This document shows, one piece after another, positions 51,353 to 62,720 of a stretch of DNA of 64,000 nt; within the stretch, counting starts at the first letter, position 1, and every line of letters begins with the position of its first letter. The notes beneath the pieces were generated by a model that worked only from the letters and a program-made list of their open reading frames with translations, did no database searches and was not told the origin of the DNA. This DNA comes from Eucalyptus grandis (lineage: Eukaryota > Streptophyta > Magnoliopsida > Myrtales > Myrtaceae): positions 59,140,561 to 59,204,560 of the forward strand of contig NC_052618.1 in NCBI RefSeq assembly GCF_016545825.1, given 5' to 3'. A program made the position numbers and the translations under genes.

Positions 51353-51546
51353 TTAGTTTCTGCCTTATTTTACAACAGTTGGGGTGGTGTTGTGCGTGAT
51401 GATTATGGGGTCTTCGAGGCAGTGTTGAGAGGGAACCTGAGGTTCCCAGCGAGGGAGGGCCCTTACAAAGATACTAACAAATTCCCAACGAGGGCCTTTT
51501 GTGGCCATCTCTGCAATCCCTTCACTTGAAAAACCGCAACTTTTGT

Positions 51547-52130
51547 GAGACCGACGACCACCTCTCCCTCGTGCTAGAGCTCTGCGAACATGACGCTCTC
51601 TACGACCGAATATTGTCCCGTAAGGTACTCCTTGAGCCTGATGCCGCCGCTTGCATGGTGCAACTCCTCTGCGCCATGGCGCATTGTTTCCGGCCCTCAC
51701 GGACTGCTACCGGTGACCATTGTTCACCGTGATGTGAGGCACGAGAACGTGCTCTTTGATTCAAGGGCTGAAGCTGGTGAGGTTTGGCTCAGCGACCTGG
51801 TTGCATGATGGCGGGCCTGTGGAGGGTGTCGTGGGAACGCCGTACTCCGTTTCTCCAGAGGTGCTGATGCGGTGGGAGTATGGCGAGGAGGTGGACATGC
51901 GGAGCGGAGGGTTGGGGTGGTGTTGTGCGTGATGATTGTGGGGTCGCCGCTGTTCCGGGCCAAGTCAGCCTTAGAGGTTTTCTAGGCTGTGCTGAGGGGG
52001 AACCTGAGTTCCCGGCGAGCCTTTACAACGTCTTGGCGGCGGTTAAGGACTTTGAGTAAGATGATTTGCAGGGTTGTTTCCAGGAGGATATCTGCAGAGC
52101 AGGCCTTGAGTGAGCGCTTCGAATGGTGTT
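51547..52130 (+). pseudogene. PEPC kinase (PPCK) pseudogene B, 5'-truncated
   Basis: Begins inside subdomain V with the sequence equivalent to 48484 in copy A (ETDDHLSLVLELCEHDALYDRIL). It continues through IVHRDVRHENVLFDSR (HRD intact here), a degenerate activation segment, VDMRS, GSPLFRAKSA and KMICRVVSRRISAEQAL. The DFG region is lost in a frameshift after RAEAG. At least three frame changes are visible. It lies about 70 bp after the end of pseudogene A, in the same orientation, as a degraded tandem duplicate. Confidence 0.8.
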
Positions 52131-52261
52131 GAAAGGTCCATGCAGCTTATAACTTGTATTCGATATTGCTAGACGAAAAGAAATGGAGAAAAGTTCTTTT
52201 CCAAATGAACCGAAAGTATACTCGCTAGCTTCCTTTTCAACGTTCCACAGATCTGAAGAAT

Positions 52262-52960
52262 GTCATTTTGCATTAACATGTTCGTCTATCATCTCAATCT
52301 AGGGAAGTGCCTCTCTTATGGTAGTCCTCTTGCTCTGTTTTTGCCCTGTCTCATCTAGCAGGACATGCTTGAATCCTCAGTGTAGAAGAGACTGTAGACT
52401 GGCCTGATCTCACCTTAGGAAAAGATCCATGTCTCTCAGAAGCACAAAGACAGTCACCATCAAAAGTTTGTGTATAAATGTTGCCTCTCAATTATGCCAA
52501 TGACGTAAATAATTTTCTGGAGAGAGAGATAGAGAGATGACCAAGTTTGCATTGCATTTGCCTAATGCAACAGACTGAAGATTCCTCACATGGATATGAC
52601 TCTAAAAATCCAGCAAGTACTATTTTTGGTACGACTCTGCATTTATTGAGTGGCCACATGAGTCTTCCCCAACAGGTGACAGCAGCTTCTTCTTCCTCCA
52701 GAATTTCAGCAACTCTGTTGTTAATTCTATCGTCCGTGGTTATTGTATAAACTTTGGTTTATTTGAGAATCTGAGACAGTAGATAGATACTAGTGGCTTA
52801 AGAACTATTTTGGTCCTTTTCTTTTCCAATTTTTTTCTTGGTATTTGCCATTTGGGGAATGTGAATAGAGAAGGTAAAGAATTTACTTCTGTTTTAACGA
52901 AAAGATGGTTTGCCTTCCACTGAGAATGTAAATTAAAATGCAGAAGAATCGGGTTGGGCT
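52262..52960. repeat. Segmental duplicate S, copy 2
   Basis: Partner of 30955-31640. It lies 3' of NLR2 as copy 1 lies 3' of NLR1. No gene. Confidence 0.75.
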
Positions 52961-53802
52961 ACGAATCCACAGCAATAGAAGACCTTTGCAATGCAGAAGA
53001 ATAAAACATCCTTATTACTCTTCATGAGATACTTATGAATTTACACTTTGCTTTTGTGGCTATCTGCATTTCCTTCACTTGAATAATTGCAACTTTTCTA
53101 ATCCGAACTTTTAGAGTTGCCTAATCTAAAATTTTTGTTGATGTATTTTATGTCAATTATTCGCATATCTATATTTTGGAAGTCCTTTAATATGTTCCGC
53201 AGATTTATCCTGTACTCGTATGCTAACTTTTGGACACATTATTTTGAATAACGAAGAATTAATCTGTAATATATGGCTTATAACAAATTAATCCAAGTAT
53301 TAGAAAGATTAAAAATAATGTGCATGAGTAAAGAAGAAATAACACGAAACTCCACACGTTTGCCAGCAAATCTTCGACTGTTAGTTAGAACTCTACTGAA
53401 CTTTCATTTTATGACGTCTATCATTCCTCCATCTATTTTTCTGTTCACACATGCCTAACGTGATTTTTCAAGAGGAAAATTGTAGTTCTTCTCTTTCTTT
53501 AGTCAAATCACTCTTTCTCCCCCATATAGGGCCAAAACAAAAGCAAAGTTCATCCAACGAATGCAGAAAATACTAAGCAAATGTACTCATCACTAAATAA
53601 GATAACAACAACAAGAAGAAGATAGCACCGGGGGACATGAAGGCAGTAAATTCAAAGATGAAAGAATTGAAAGGTCCATATAAAAATATTGATAATGGAA
53701 GAAATCATAAAAATACTAGAGGATCTTCTTTCTCTTGTTGATGGGCCTCTAGGGAACCATGACAGACCGAGGGGGTCACAAGGCCCAATACATCCCTCTT
53801 AT
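52961..53802. other. NLR2 3' flank
   Basis: No gene recognised. From about 53575 it is the shared NLR 3' flank seen also at 32530 and 33790. Confidence 0.5.
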
Positions 53803-56675
53803 CTATGATACTTCAGGAAGAACCTCATCGCGGCTCATCACCCTACGCTTGATGAGATTATAGCAATAAGAGTTAAGATCATACCACTCCCAGTGATCCT
53901 CTTCCCACCAGACAAAGTGAACTTTAGGATTACGTTCCATCACATCCTCACAGCACTGTTGTAGAACACCCTCCCTCATCATTTTGTTACTGCTGTACAG
54001 ATAGAACGCAAGTGCAAATTCTTCTGGCATCTCATCGAAGCGAATATACGTGAGGAGGGTGAGGCCACGGATGACAACCAATAACGATTGCCAATCCAAG
54101 TGCCTGCATTTGCAAATGGAGAGACTCTGAAGGCAAGGCACTGCCTGACCATTCATCGACACAAATCTGAGATTTTCTAGATTAGTGAGGACCATCTTCT
54201 TGAGCTTTGGGAACCCTCTATCTCCAAAAACCAAAATTTCCCCATCAAAAGCATTAGCAAGATCAAGCTCCATCAAATTGGGCAAATTCTGGAGAGGAAT
54301 TAGGGGGCTAGATTTCAATCTACTCCATTCCAAACTCACTCTGGCCAGATTGTTTAGTAGAGGAAGCCAATTAGGTAGCTTCCTTAGACATCCTCTGATA
54401 TATAGATGCCGAAGTAGCAAGGGAGGTGAAGATAAAAAATCCAAATCAATAACTTCAGACACACTTTGTGCATTCACTGCTAGTGATCGAAGTTTGGTCA
54501 TCTTCTCAACAGAGTGGCATAGTCCCTTTGCATCATCTTTCTTTAGGTACGTTATGCCCAACCTCCTTAGTTGACATAATTCTCCCAGCTCTTGCATTGT
54601 GTTCTTGCTCCGACTACCTCCAGCTTTTACAAAGCACAATTTCTGCAGTGATGCTAACGCTCCAATGCCCTGAGGAGCTAGAAATCCTGTAATAAAACTA
54701 AAGGGTTGAGAAGGTGTGATTTCTGCATAATTGTACACCAACAGATACTGTAGTTTCTTGAGCTTGGTTATCTCCGTAGGCAGCTCAGAGACCAACGTGT
54801 GTTTAAGATCCAGAGTCTCCAGATTTTGGAGTTTCCCAATTGATCTAGGAATGATACGCACTTGGGTCCTTCTCAAACTAAAACTTCAAGTGGAACATAA
54901 CTAGTATTTGTTTGGGGAACTTGTGAAGTGGTGAATCTTTTAGATCTAACACCCTCAGCAGCCGATAGCCCCTTGGGATAAATTGCTCATCTGAGCTAGA
55001 CGATGATGTTGACTCAAAATGAGTAGAGAGTGTAAACTAGGGAGATTTAGCTGTTTCAGTGCATTATTGCAGTTGTATTGGATTGACAAACGCCGGACTC
55101 TTTCATGCAACTCTACTTTTTGCTCAGATGTAAACGAAACAAAGTTTATATCTCCTAGCTTAGAAAGGATACTTTCACGCATTAGGTCATGTATCCTACA
55201 TCTTTTTATCCGTCCATCGGAAGTTGTTTCTGCAATTTGCACCAAACTTCTATTAACAAGCTCCTTCAAGTATCTTTGAGCAACCCCTTCCTGTGTCATC
55301 CCTTCTCTTTCCTTAACAAACCCTTCTGCGATCCACAAACGAATGAGTCTTGCACACTTAATCACACAATCCTCTGGAAATACTCCCAAGTACATAAAAC
55401 AGCTTTTCAAGTTATAATGCAAATCACTGTAGCTCAAGCTAAGAATTTTCTTGAAATTTTGCATCATGTCATTGCTTTCTAGTTCTGCAGCAAGGCTGTG
55501 AGAAATCATCTCCCATTCTTGAACATCTTTTGCAAAGAGAAGACCACCAAGAGCCATTATGGCAAGTGGCAAACCCTCACATTTTTCAAAATCTGTCGAC
55601 AAAGGCTTTCTTGTTCTAGGTAAGGAGGACAGGTTTTCCCTCGGAAGGCTTTCTTGTAGAATAAGGACCATGAATCCTTTGAAGACAATGGCTTACAGGT
55701 ATAAATTTTTGGTTCATTGGATGAGACCATAGCAATGTGAGCAATACGGTTAGTGATTAATATTAGGCTACAGAAATTGCTATTGGGCATTGCATTTTTT
55801 ATACCATCTATTCCTTCCTTGTCCCATACATCATCTAGAATAATGATGTACCTCTTTTGCTGCAGAAAGGCTTTAACTATCTGCTTGAGACTCGTGCTTC
55901 TCATGATTTCGATTCCTTGAGGGATTGGTTGCTGGAATTCTCTATGAAGTTGTACAATCATGTCCCTCAAAATATCCTCAATCTTATAAGACTGTGAGAC
56001 ATTGATCCATGCATGGCTTTGGAAGTAAGCTTTTACTTGTTGATTGTCGTAGACTCTTCCGGCCAGAGTGGTCTTCCCTAAACCCCCCATCCCTAAGATT
56101 GATACAACTTCAAGTCCTGGTTCTCCATCAACAAGCCACTTGATAATCTCTTCTCTCGGCTCATCAATCCCCACTAGTTCACCTTCCTCGACTAGAAAAG
56201 CGTCCTCCCTGAGATCGTGCCATGAGGTGCTTCCAGTGGATGCGCTTTCACTTTGCTCTGTGCGATATGAGTTGAAATGGTATCACCAATGCCCTTCGCC
56301 GATGCTGCTGACTCTTGACTTGATATCAGCTATCTTGGAGGAGATATGATGGCATGCTTTCAAGTTCTGTATGGATGACTTGATCTTGCGAAGGTACCCC
56401 GTGAAACCATGCCCGTGATCTCTTGCCAACTTGAGCATGAATCCATCTAGAATATCCTCCGTGTCGTATGCAACTTCTATGACTTGTTTCACCCATACCT
56501 TCAACTCAGGGTCCTCTTCTTGTGACGACTCAGCACTTGCTAAGAAGGCCTTCATGCGCTCAAACTCATTTCTGATGAGTTGAAATTCTCCATGTACCCC
56601 TTTCAAAAGTTTCACCTCTTTCTCAACCAACATAGCGAGCTTCTCAACCAAAAAGGACACTGCGGATTCTGCCAT
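53803..56675 (-). pseudogene. CC-NB-LRR disease-resistance protein (RPM1-like), NLR2, disrupted
   Basis: Paralogue of NLR1 on the same strand. The start is the ATG at 56675 (MAESAVSFLVEKLAM), aligned with NLR1. An upstream in-frame ATG at 56699 is less likely. The coiled coil (EDVID-like AYDTEDILDGF) is followed by an in-frame TGA at 56285-56283 where NLR1 has CGA, a CpG-type transition. The NB-ARC continues: GMGGLGKTTLA, YIIILDDVW, LILITNR, GLPLAIMALGG, CFMYLGVFPEDC, IHDLMRE. A T run (A run on the coding strand) at 55582-55586 is one base shorter than in NLR1 and shifts the frame before GLPLA. A 2-bp deletion near 54880 shifts it again at the first LRRs. The LRR portion 54876-53803 is open to its end (RVMSRDEVLPEVS). 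It is non-functional as written. Confidence 0.9.
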
Positions 56676-58879
56676 TTCTCTCTTGTTCACTGATCTCACG
56701 AAATCAAAACTCAGGCAAGAAGGGAAAGGAAATAGGTTATAACAGTTTGCTAGTACTATCTGTCAAAAGAAAGAATCCTTTGAATGGACATCCAAATGGC
56801 CTTTGCGCTCATCTATTGGGCGAAGTCTTCCTATGACTGCTTTACTCTGATGGTACAGCGATGATTCCACTAGTTCAGCAAAACTGCCAAGTAAAACTAG
56901 TTGTATTTCGCTTGTTCCCAGTAAAAGTATAATATTATATTGCATTGTTGCATTCATGATTAAGAGTGAGCAACTGAACCTGAGAATTGGACCGGTGAGA
57001 AAGTATAGATTCCAAGTTTCAAAACATGCAAGATAAGCTTCAAGTTCTAAAAAACAAAAAACCTGTTTTGAACGTTCTTAATTGGAGAAATCTGAAACTT
57101 AAATCCTATAATCGGTAACCTAGAATTTTAATGTTTTTCTCGATTTATGTGTTCACGCGATCTTATAATGTTTCATACCATTAGATGATAAGTGTATAAT
57201 CTGCAAGCACTAGTTTGAACTTTCGTTTTATGTCTGAAATTTTTACTTTATTAATGTTCATATTTTTCGTATACTTCTATTGTCAATGAATTGTAAAAGC
57301 AAGTGGTAGTCATCAAATGTTTTAATTCATGAATTAATAATATGTGTAATATGGATAGACCTAAGAACCAACCCTAAAATCTATTATAGGGTAGATTTCA
57401 GATTTTAGGCTATACATAATAGGTTTCATGTTTCAAAAAATGAAAAACCTATTTTATATAGTAGATTTTAGATTACAGGTGTAATATGTAAAAAATCTGA
57501 AACCGCTGACCCTATTCATGATTCCCGCCAACGACGGCATTTTTTATTCATCGACTTGGCAATTTCGTACTCGTGACTGGTCAAATCATGGCCCAGTGAA
57601 AAATGGACGCGGCATTTGAGGTGGAGGAGGGCGAGCCAAGCTGAGAGCGAGCGAAACCCAAAAAGATATAAACCAGGGGAAATTCTAAATGGTTGATCTA
57701 AATTGGGTTCATTTTCTAAAACTTCAGAATGAACTTTATTATAAATAAGAGTCTGAGAGGCCAAATTTTTTTTTTTTTTTTTTTTTTTTAAACTTGCCAA
57801 CGAACACATTGTTTTTCTAGGATGAAACAGGGACATTTTTGCCCAAAAATAATCCGTTTAAAAAATCAGAATCCCTAAAAATGAGGCACCACCCCCCTTA
57901 CTTCTATCTTCATTTGTTCCCCTCTTTCCCTGTCTCTATTCAGACAAGAAGACAAAGTTCCAGCAAGGCCCGCCTTTGTGTCAGTCAAATACTCGCATGT
58001 GACACGATGGCCTAGATTGTAAATCTCAGGGAAGCACCCTTCCCGGGAACTTCCCCTGGGTCTGGAAAGGCAGAACACATAGAACGCATGGCACATGCTC
58101 TCTAGTTTTCTTATTCTTACTTTCGGCTTCTCGTGCGGAATCGTCAAGATGCCTATGCCATCAGAGAATATATTCCCTTCTTTCATGATCCAAATTGAAC
58201 CTAAGTCCATTCGCTTAGCACCATTTCATATCGTTTCCATTTTGCCCGCTCCAAAGTCTTCGTGTGACTTTCTTAGTCATACATTTAATGTATTGTGGAA
58301 AAGGGAAACTTGAAGCGGGTGGGAGTAAAAGGTGAGTAAAACTAGATTAAAACATATATTAGTCTATGGTAAATCCATCTAAGAACAACAATATCAAATT
58401 CTAGTACATGAGAAGTGTGCTCTTGGAGCACTTATTAGTTGACTAAATAAAGAAATTTCACATTTGTTAGTATAGTGAACGGTTTCCTTTATCTGTAATT
58501 TTTACATTTGCGCTCCTTCTGATCGTCGATTTCAGTCAATTTCTGCTTAGGTTCTTCATTTCTCGGACAAATCCTTGCACGACACCTATGAGAGACACCA
58601 TTTCAACAAGCTAGGGTGAGAGAGGGAACTCGAACTGCGGAAGGCAGATGAACAAGGGACTCTCCTTTTTCACTTAGACAGGAAAAAGAAGACTCACTCT
58701 CAAACCTTTTTGTAGCACTTACACAAATTAAATTTTATTTAAGCATATGAGATTTCCAAATATAAAGAAGAGTAACGTATAATATCAAGTCCTTACATTA
58801 GTCATTCTCCTGATCATCATAGTAACTCTTATTTATTTATTTATTTATTTTTATTTTGAATGAAAATAAGGAGAATTGC
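56676..58879. other. NLR2 5' flank and spacer
   Basis: 56700-57000 resembles the 5' flank of NLR1 (36880-37020). The rest is AT-rich. It has a T run at 57768-57788 and a (TTAT)n microsatellite near 58830-58855. No gene is supported. The open frames at 57875-58313 show no recognisable family. Confidence 0.5.
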
Positions 58880-60560
58880 CAAAACAAGGAGAATGGCTAC
58901 TCGCAAGAGAATTTATTATTGACCATGGACAACTTTTACTAAAATGCACCGTGGAATTCTTCTCGATTAAAGCTGTTGGTTTATGCAATTACAGAAAATG
59001 CCTTGTGGAAGAAGATTATATTTTGATACAAGGGGCCTCATGTATCCAAAGAAAAAGCATCTATATCTTTTCTTAGTGAGTTACGTACGATTTAACTCTT
59101 TAAATTTCGCTCTGTGTCATTAAATCCTCAACGTATTGATATTATTGTGTCAAGTCCTTCCGTTATTGACCTTTAACCATTTGGTCAAATTGCTCAATTG
59201 GCATAGTGAGCGATCCTTCAACCGTTGCCACCCTGCTCTGCCTAGGGTCCCCTGAATCAGCCTAATCATGATATATGGAGGCACAAAGATAGGCCAATCT
59301 AAGACGAGAAAACGGATAAAGGACAAGTCGTAATCATCTGACCATTTCCATGTAACTAGTTGGGTTTTCAAGTTTGATGAGGAATTTAAATTGATTTATT
59401 TGGAGAAAAGTATACCGAGAGTGCCGAAATTTTGTACAGGTGAACACTTTAATACTAAAAGTTCCAAAAGGTACACCTAAGTAAAACTTTTTTGAAAATT
59501 GAGACACTAAGTATCAAGTTCGGGAAGAGTAGTAAAAAATTTGATGTATTATATTTTTAATAATATAAGTAGTCTAGTCATAGCCAACTCCGCAAACCTT
59601 GTCTAAAAGGATGTTGTCTTCCATGTTCATTTAAGTGTTAGTCATGGTTAAAAAAAGATCTCTTAAATATCAAGTTATGGTGCAAGTGATCACTCAAGTG
59701 CCACTCATGGTTAAAAGTTAATACTTAAGTGTCAAGTTTTGCAGAAAGTGATCACTTAAATGCCAAAAACGACATCGCTTAGCGAACTCTTGGTGTCTAC
59801 ACGGACAATTTTTTTTAAAAAAGAATTGCTACGTCAATAAAAGATCTCATCGGAAAATGTTAAGTCAGTACTTTTGCTGGAATTTCTCACTAGTTAGCAC
59901 TTAAATATTTCATTATTCTCCAAATTCAACATTTAAGTGTGTCTTTTGAGACTTTTGGCACTAAAGTGCCCCCATGCCATGTTTTGGCACTCCCGATATC
60001 CGCACCCCGATTTATTTCCCAGGTTTGCTTTATTGTGGGGGCTTGATCCATACCTCATTTCTCATCCTAAGTAATTAAAATCAGCTGTAGAATATTTTAT
60101 CTTGATCCAATTTGGTCAATATGCCGAAATGACCAATTTAAGTCACCCCATGACCTTGAGAAATTTGATAAAGTTCACGTATATAGCAATGTAGAGGTAT
60201 TCTAGTTTAAGAGGAGGACTACAATACCCCACTCTGCCGAGGCATTATTACATGAGCCTGATGCTAGCCCTCTAGATCCATTTACACCACTAACACTTGT
60301 TCATCACGATGAATGACACGTAAGACCTACCAAATTTAATAGTTTAGATGAACACAAGGTTTATCGTCCCTCTGAATACAATAATTTCTGCATCATGCTG
60401 TGACATAAGAATCATATTCTCTTGCTCAATGCACGATGAATGACACGTAAGACCTACCAAATTTAATAGTTTGGATGAACACAAGGTGTATCGTCCCTCT
60501 GAATACAATAATTTCCGCATCATGCTGTGACATAAGAATCATATTCTCTTGCCCAATGAT
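58880..60560. repeat. NLR 5'-flank modules B and C, copy 2
   Basis: Module B at 58900-59392 and 60018-60070, interrupted by a Mutator-like element. Module C at 60070-60420. Within it a 127-bp segment is tandemly duplicated (60307 and 60434 starts). At about 60538 a phrase equivalent to the NLR 5' leader (TCTCTTGCTCA-like) is followed by 5' flank, with no NLR coding sequence. Confidence 0.75.
59402..60008. mobile_element. Non-autonomous Mutator-like element, 9-bp TSD (GATTTATTT)
   Basis: Perfect duplications GATTTATTT at 59393-59401 and 60009-60017. Inverted arms carry GGAGTGCC / GAGAGTGCC starts and CACTTAAGTGT-like phrases related to those of the element at 48916-50057. There is no GC core in this shorter copy. 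Paralogous empty sites exist near 38757 and 62402. Confidence 0.9.
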
Positions 60561-61020
60561 CTCACAAAGAAGTCTTTCTGTGGTTGCCCTAACAAAGTAA
60601 AGCAAGCTGTCGTTGGGCCCCAGTGTAAAGTCTTTTAATTTTGAGAAAATGTTGGGTGCTTGAGTAGTGCTGAGTTAGGCCAACTTTGAGTTCATTGGGT
60701 GATTATCACGAGTGCAGATTGGGGCCGCCCTTCAGAAATTTGATAAGTCTTTAGTCATTCTCTCTTCTTCTCCGTTGCTCTCTCTAGGCTGGCTTTTCGT
60801 TTGCTTTTAGTTTGCAAATAGAGGTTGAGTCAAATGGGCAAACATTTGGGCTTCTTACCCGGAAGTTTCATAATTTTGCCTTTTGCTATAGAAATGATTT
60901 GCTACAGTGAAGTATTTACGAAATTGAATCATGTCAAATAATTTGCTTGATTTTCTATAAGGACAACAATTTTTTTTCTGAGAACTCCACTTTGATTTAT
61001 CAATAGTGTGTTCAATAAGA
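60561..61020. repeat. NLR 5'-flank module A, copy 2
   Basis: Shares the TTTTGAGAAAATGTTGGGTG start (about 60640) with 37050 and 62810, and leads into a local tandem array. Confidence 0.75.
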
Positions 61021-61505
61021 TGTTAAACGTTTGGGGTTCTTATCTCCAAAATTTCGTTATTTTACCTTCCGTTGTAGAGATGATTCGTTGAACTGAAGTC
61101 TTTTTATAAAACCGAATCATGTCAATCATTTGCTCGGTTCCATACAAGGGCAACAAAATTTTCACCAAGCACTCTTTGATCTGTTAATGGTGTGTTCAAG
61201 TAGATAGGAAACATTTGGGACTCCAACCTTGGAAGTTTTGTAATTTTACCTTCTGTTACAGAGATGATACAATGAAATGAATTCCTTGCAAAATCATATA
61301 TTATCAAATAATTTGCTTCTCTTTCATACAAGGGCAACAAATTTTCATGGAGAAACTTCTCTTTAGTCTGTTAATGGCTTGTTCAATCAGATGGGGAACA
61401 TTTGGAGTTCCTACGTCTTTACAAAACCGAATCATGTCAAATAATTTGCTTGATTCCATGCAAAGGCCACCAATTTTCACTCATAACTCCTGTTGGCAAA
61501 CTTAA
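60840..61505. repeat. Tandem repeat, period about 185 bp, nearly four units
   Basis: Units start near 60840, 61024, 61208 and 61396, each with an ACATTTGGG-like start and a CCGAATCATGTCAAATAATTTG-like middle (shown here only in part). The last unit has an internal deletion. Modules A at 37.2 and 63.0 kb have a single unit, so this is a local expansion. Confidence 0.85.
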
Positions 61506-62720
61506 ACTAAATGTAGGGGAAAGCCATAGTCTTTCTGAACAAGGAAGGAAGGAACGAAGAAAAATAGTGGGGAGGGAGAGGGAGAGAGAGAGAGAGAAAA
61601 GAAAAAGATGAAATTTTATAAATTGTCGAAGTGTGGGCTTCACCTGTACCCATGGCAATCGTCCGATGAACTTTATGTATGGCCCACTTCGAGCCACTCG
61701 AGCACAAACAATTTACTGCACTGCTGCATTGATGATTCTTGCCAATAGCCAAATTTGGCGCATTCATGGTCAAGAAAGGCGAAAATCCCCCCAAGGGTAA
61801 ACATTTCGAGCATATGGCCGTGGTAGTAGCCTCTCACAAATTGGTAATTCTCCTTATCATCAAAGTAATTTTTATTGATTTATTTTTATTTTGAATAAAA
61901 TTAAGGAGAACCGCCAAAACAAGGAGAGTGGCTGCTCACGAGAATTTATGACCGACCACAGACAACTTCTACTAAAACGCATTGTGGAATTCTTTGTGAT
62001 TTTAGAAAGCGCCTTGTGGAGAAAGATTATATTTTGATACGAGGGGCTTCATGCATCCAAGGAAAAAGCATCTATATTTTTTCTTAGTGGGTTACCTATG
62101 ATTTAACCTTCTAAGTTTCACTCTTTGTGTCGTTAAATCCACTAGCTTACTAAAATTATTTATCAAGTTTTTCCATTATTGACCGGTGACCATTCCGTCA
62201 AATTGCTCAAGTGGCATAGTGAGCGATGCCTCAACCCTTGCCACGTTGCACCACCTAGATTTCCCCGAATCAACATAATCACAATATGAGGAGGCACGAA
62301 GAAAGGCCAAATCTGAGAGGAGAAAATGGATAAAACACAGGTCCTAATCATCTAACCAATTCCACGTAACTGGTTGGGTTGTTTGGTTTGAGGAAGATTT
62401 CCAACTAATTTATTTGCCAAATCTGCTTTGTTGAGGGGGCTTGATCCGTACCACATTTCTCCTCCTAAGTAATTAAAATTGGCCTTTGAATATCTTATTT
62501 TGATTCAATATGGCTAAGGTAATTAATCGAGTGACCAATTTAAGTCACCTTGTGACCTTGAGAAATTTGAGAAAGTTCAAGTACATGGCAACGCAGAGGC
62601 ATTCTGATTGAAAAAGGAGGACTACAATACCCACTTCACTGAGGTATTATCACATGAGCCTGGTGCCTATCCACTGGATCAATCTGCATCGCTAACCCTT
62701 GTTCATCAATGATTTCTCTT
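61506..62720. repeat. Spacer, then NLR 5'-flank modules B and C, copy 3
   Basis: 61506-61850 shows a GA-rich tract (61575-61600) and nothing else. Modules B (61930-62470) and C (62470-62720) follow, in the same order as at 58.9-60.4 kb. At 62709 the NLR leader phrase TTTCTCTTGCTCA appears without coding sequence behind it. Confidence 0.7.

Larger units (their letters stand above)
48834..51377 (+). mobile_element. Solo LTR inserted in PPCK pseudogene A, itself hosting two TIR elements
   Basis: Starts TGTTAAATTATAG and ends TTTTACAACA, the TG..CA form of Copia-like LTRs. Flanking 5-mers are GTCGG (48829-48833) and GTTGG (51378-51382), a one-mismatch target duplication. The kinase reading continues across it. 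Removing the two nested elements leaves about 0.6 kb. No internal retroelement sequence is present. Confidence 0.8.
48311..51480 (+). pseudogene. PEPC kinase (PPCK) pseudogene A, split by a nested LTR insertion
   Basis: The coding pieces are 48311-48833 and 51378-about 51480. PPCK is a Ca-independent Ser/Thr kinase that phosphorylates phosphoenolpyruvate carboxylase. Landmarks: RRFGTIFRCF (P-loop, second Gly changed to Arg), NEPKLMTLLSPHHHILRI, LELCEPDTRYDRILSREALP, VVHQDVKPE (HRD changed to HQD), KLADFSSAA (DFG changed to DFS), and VDMRS. A one-base deletion after VKPE shifts the frame. The N-terminal DYQV-type start of the lobe is absent. The kinase is cut at 48833 and resumes at 51378 in subdomain IX, exactly flanking a 2.5-kb LTR block. 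The usual MSE-type start is missing, so the ATG at 48311 is only a convenient limit. Confidence 0.85.

Noticed and set aside
57875..58313. Facing open frames of 72-111 codons
   Set aside because: No recognised domain, and overlapping frames on both strands.
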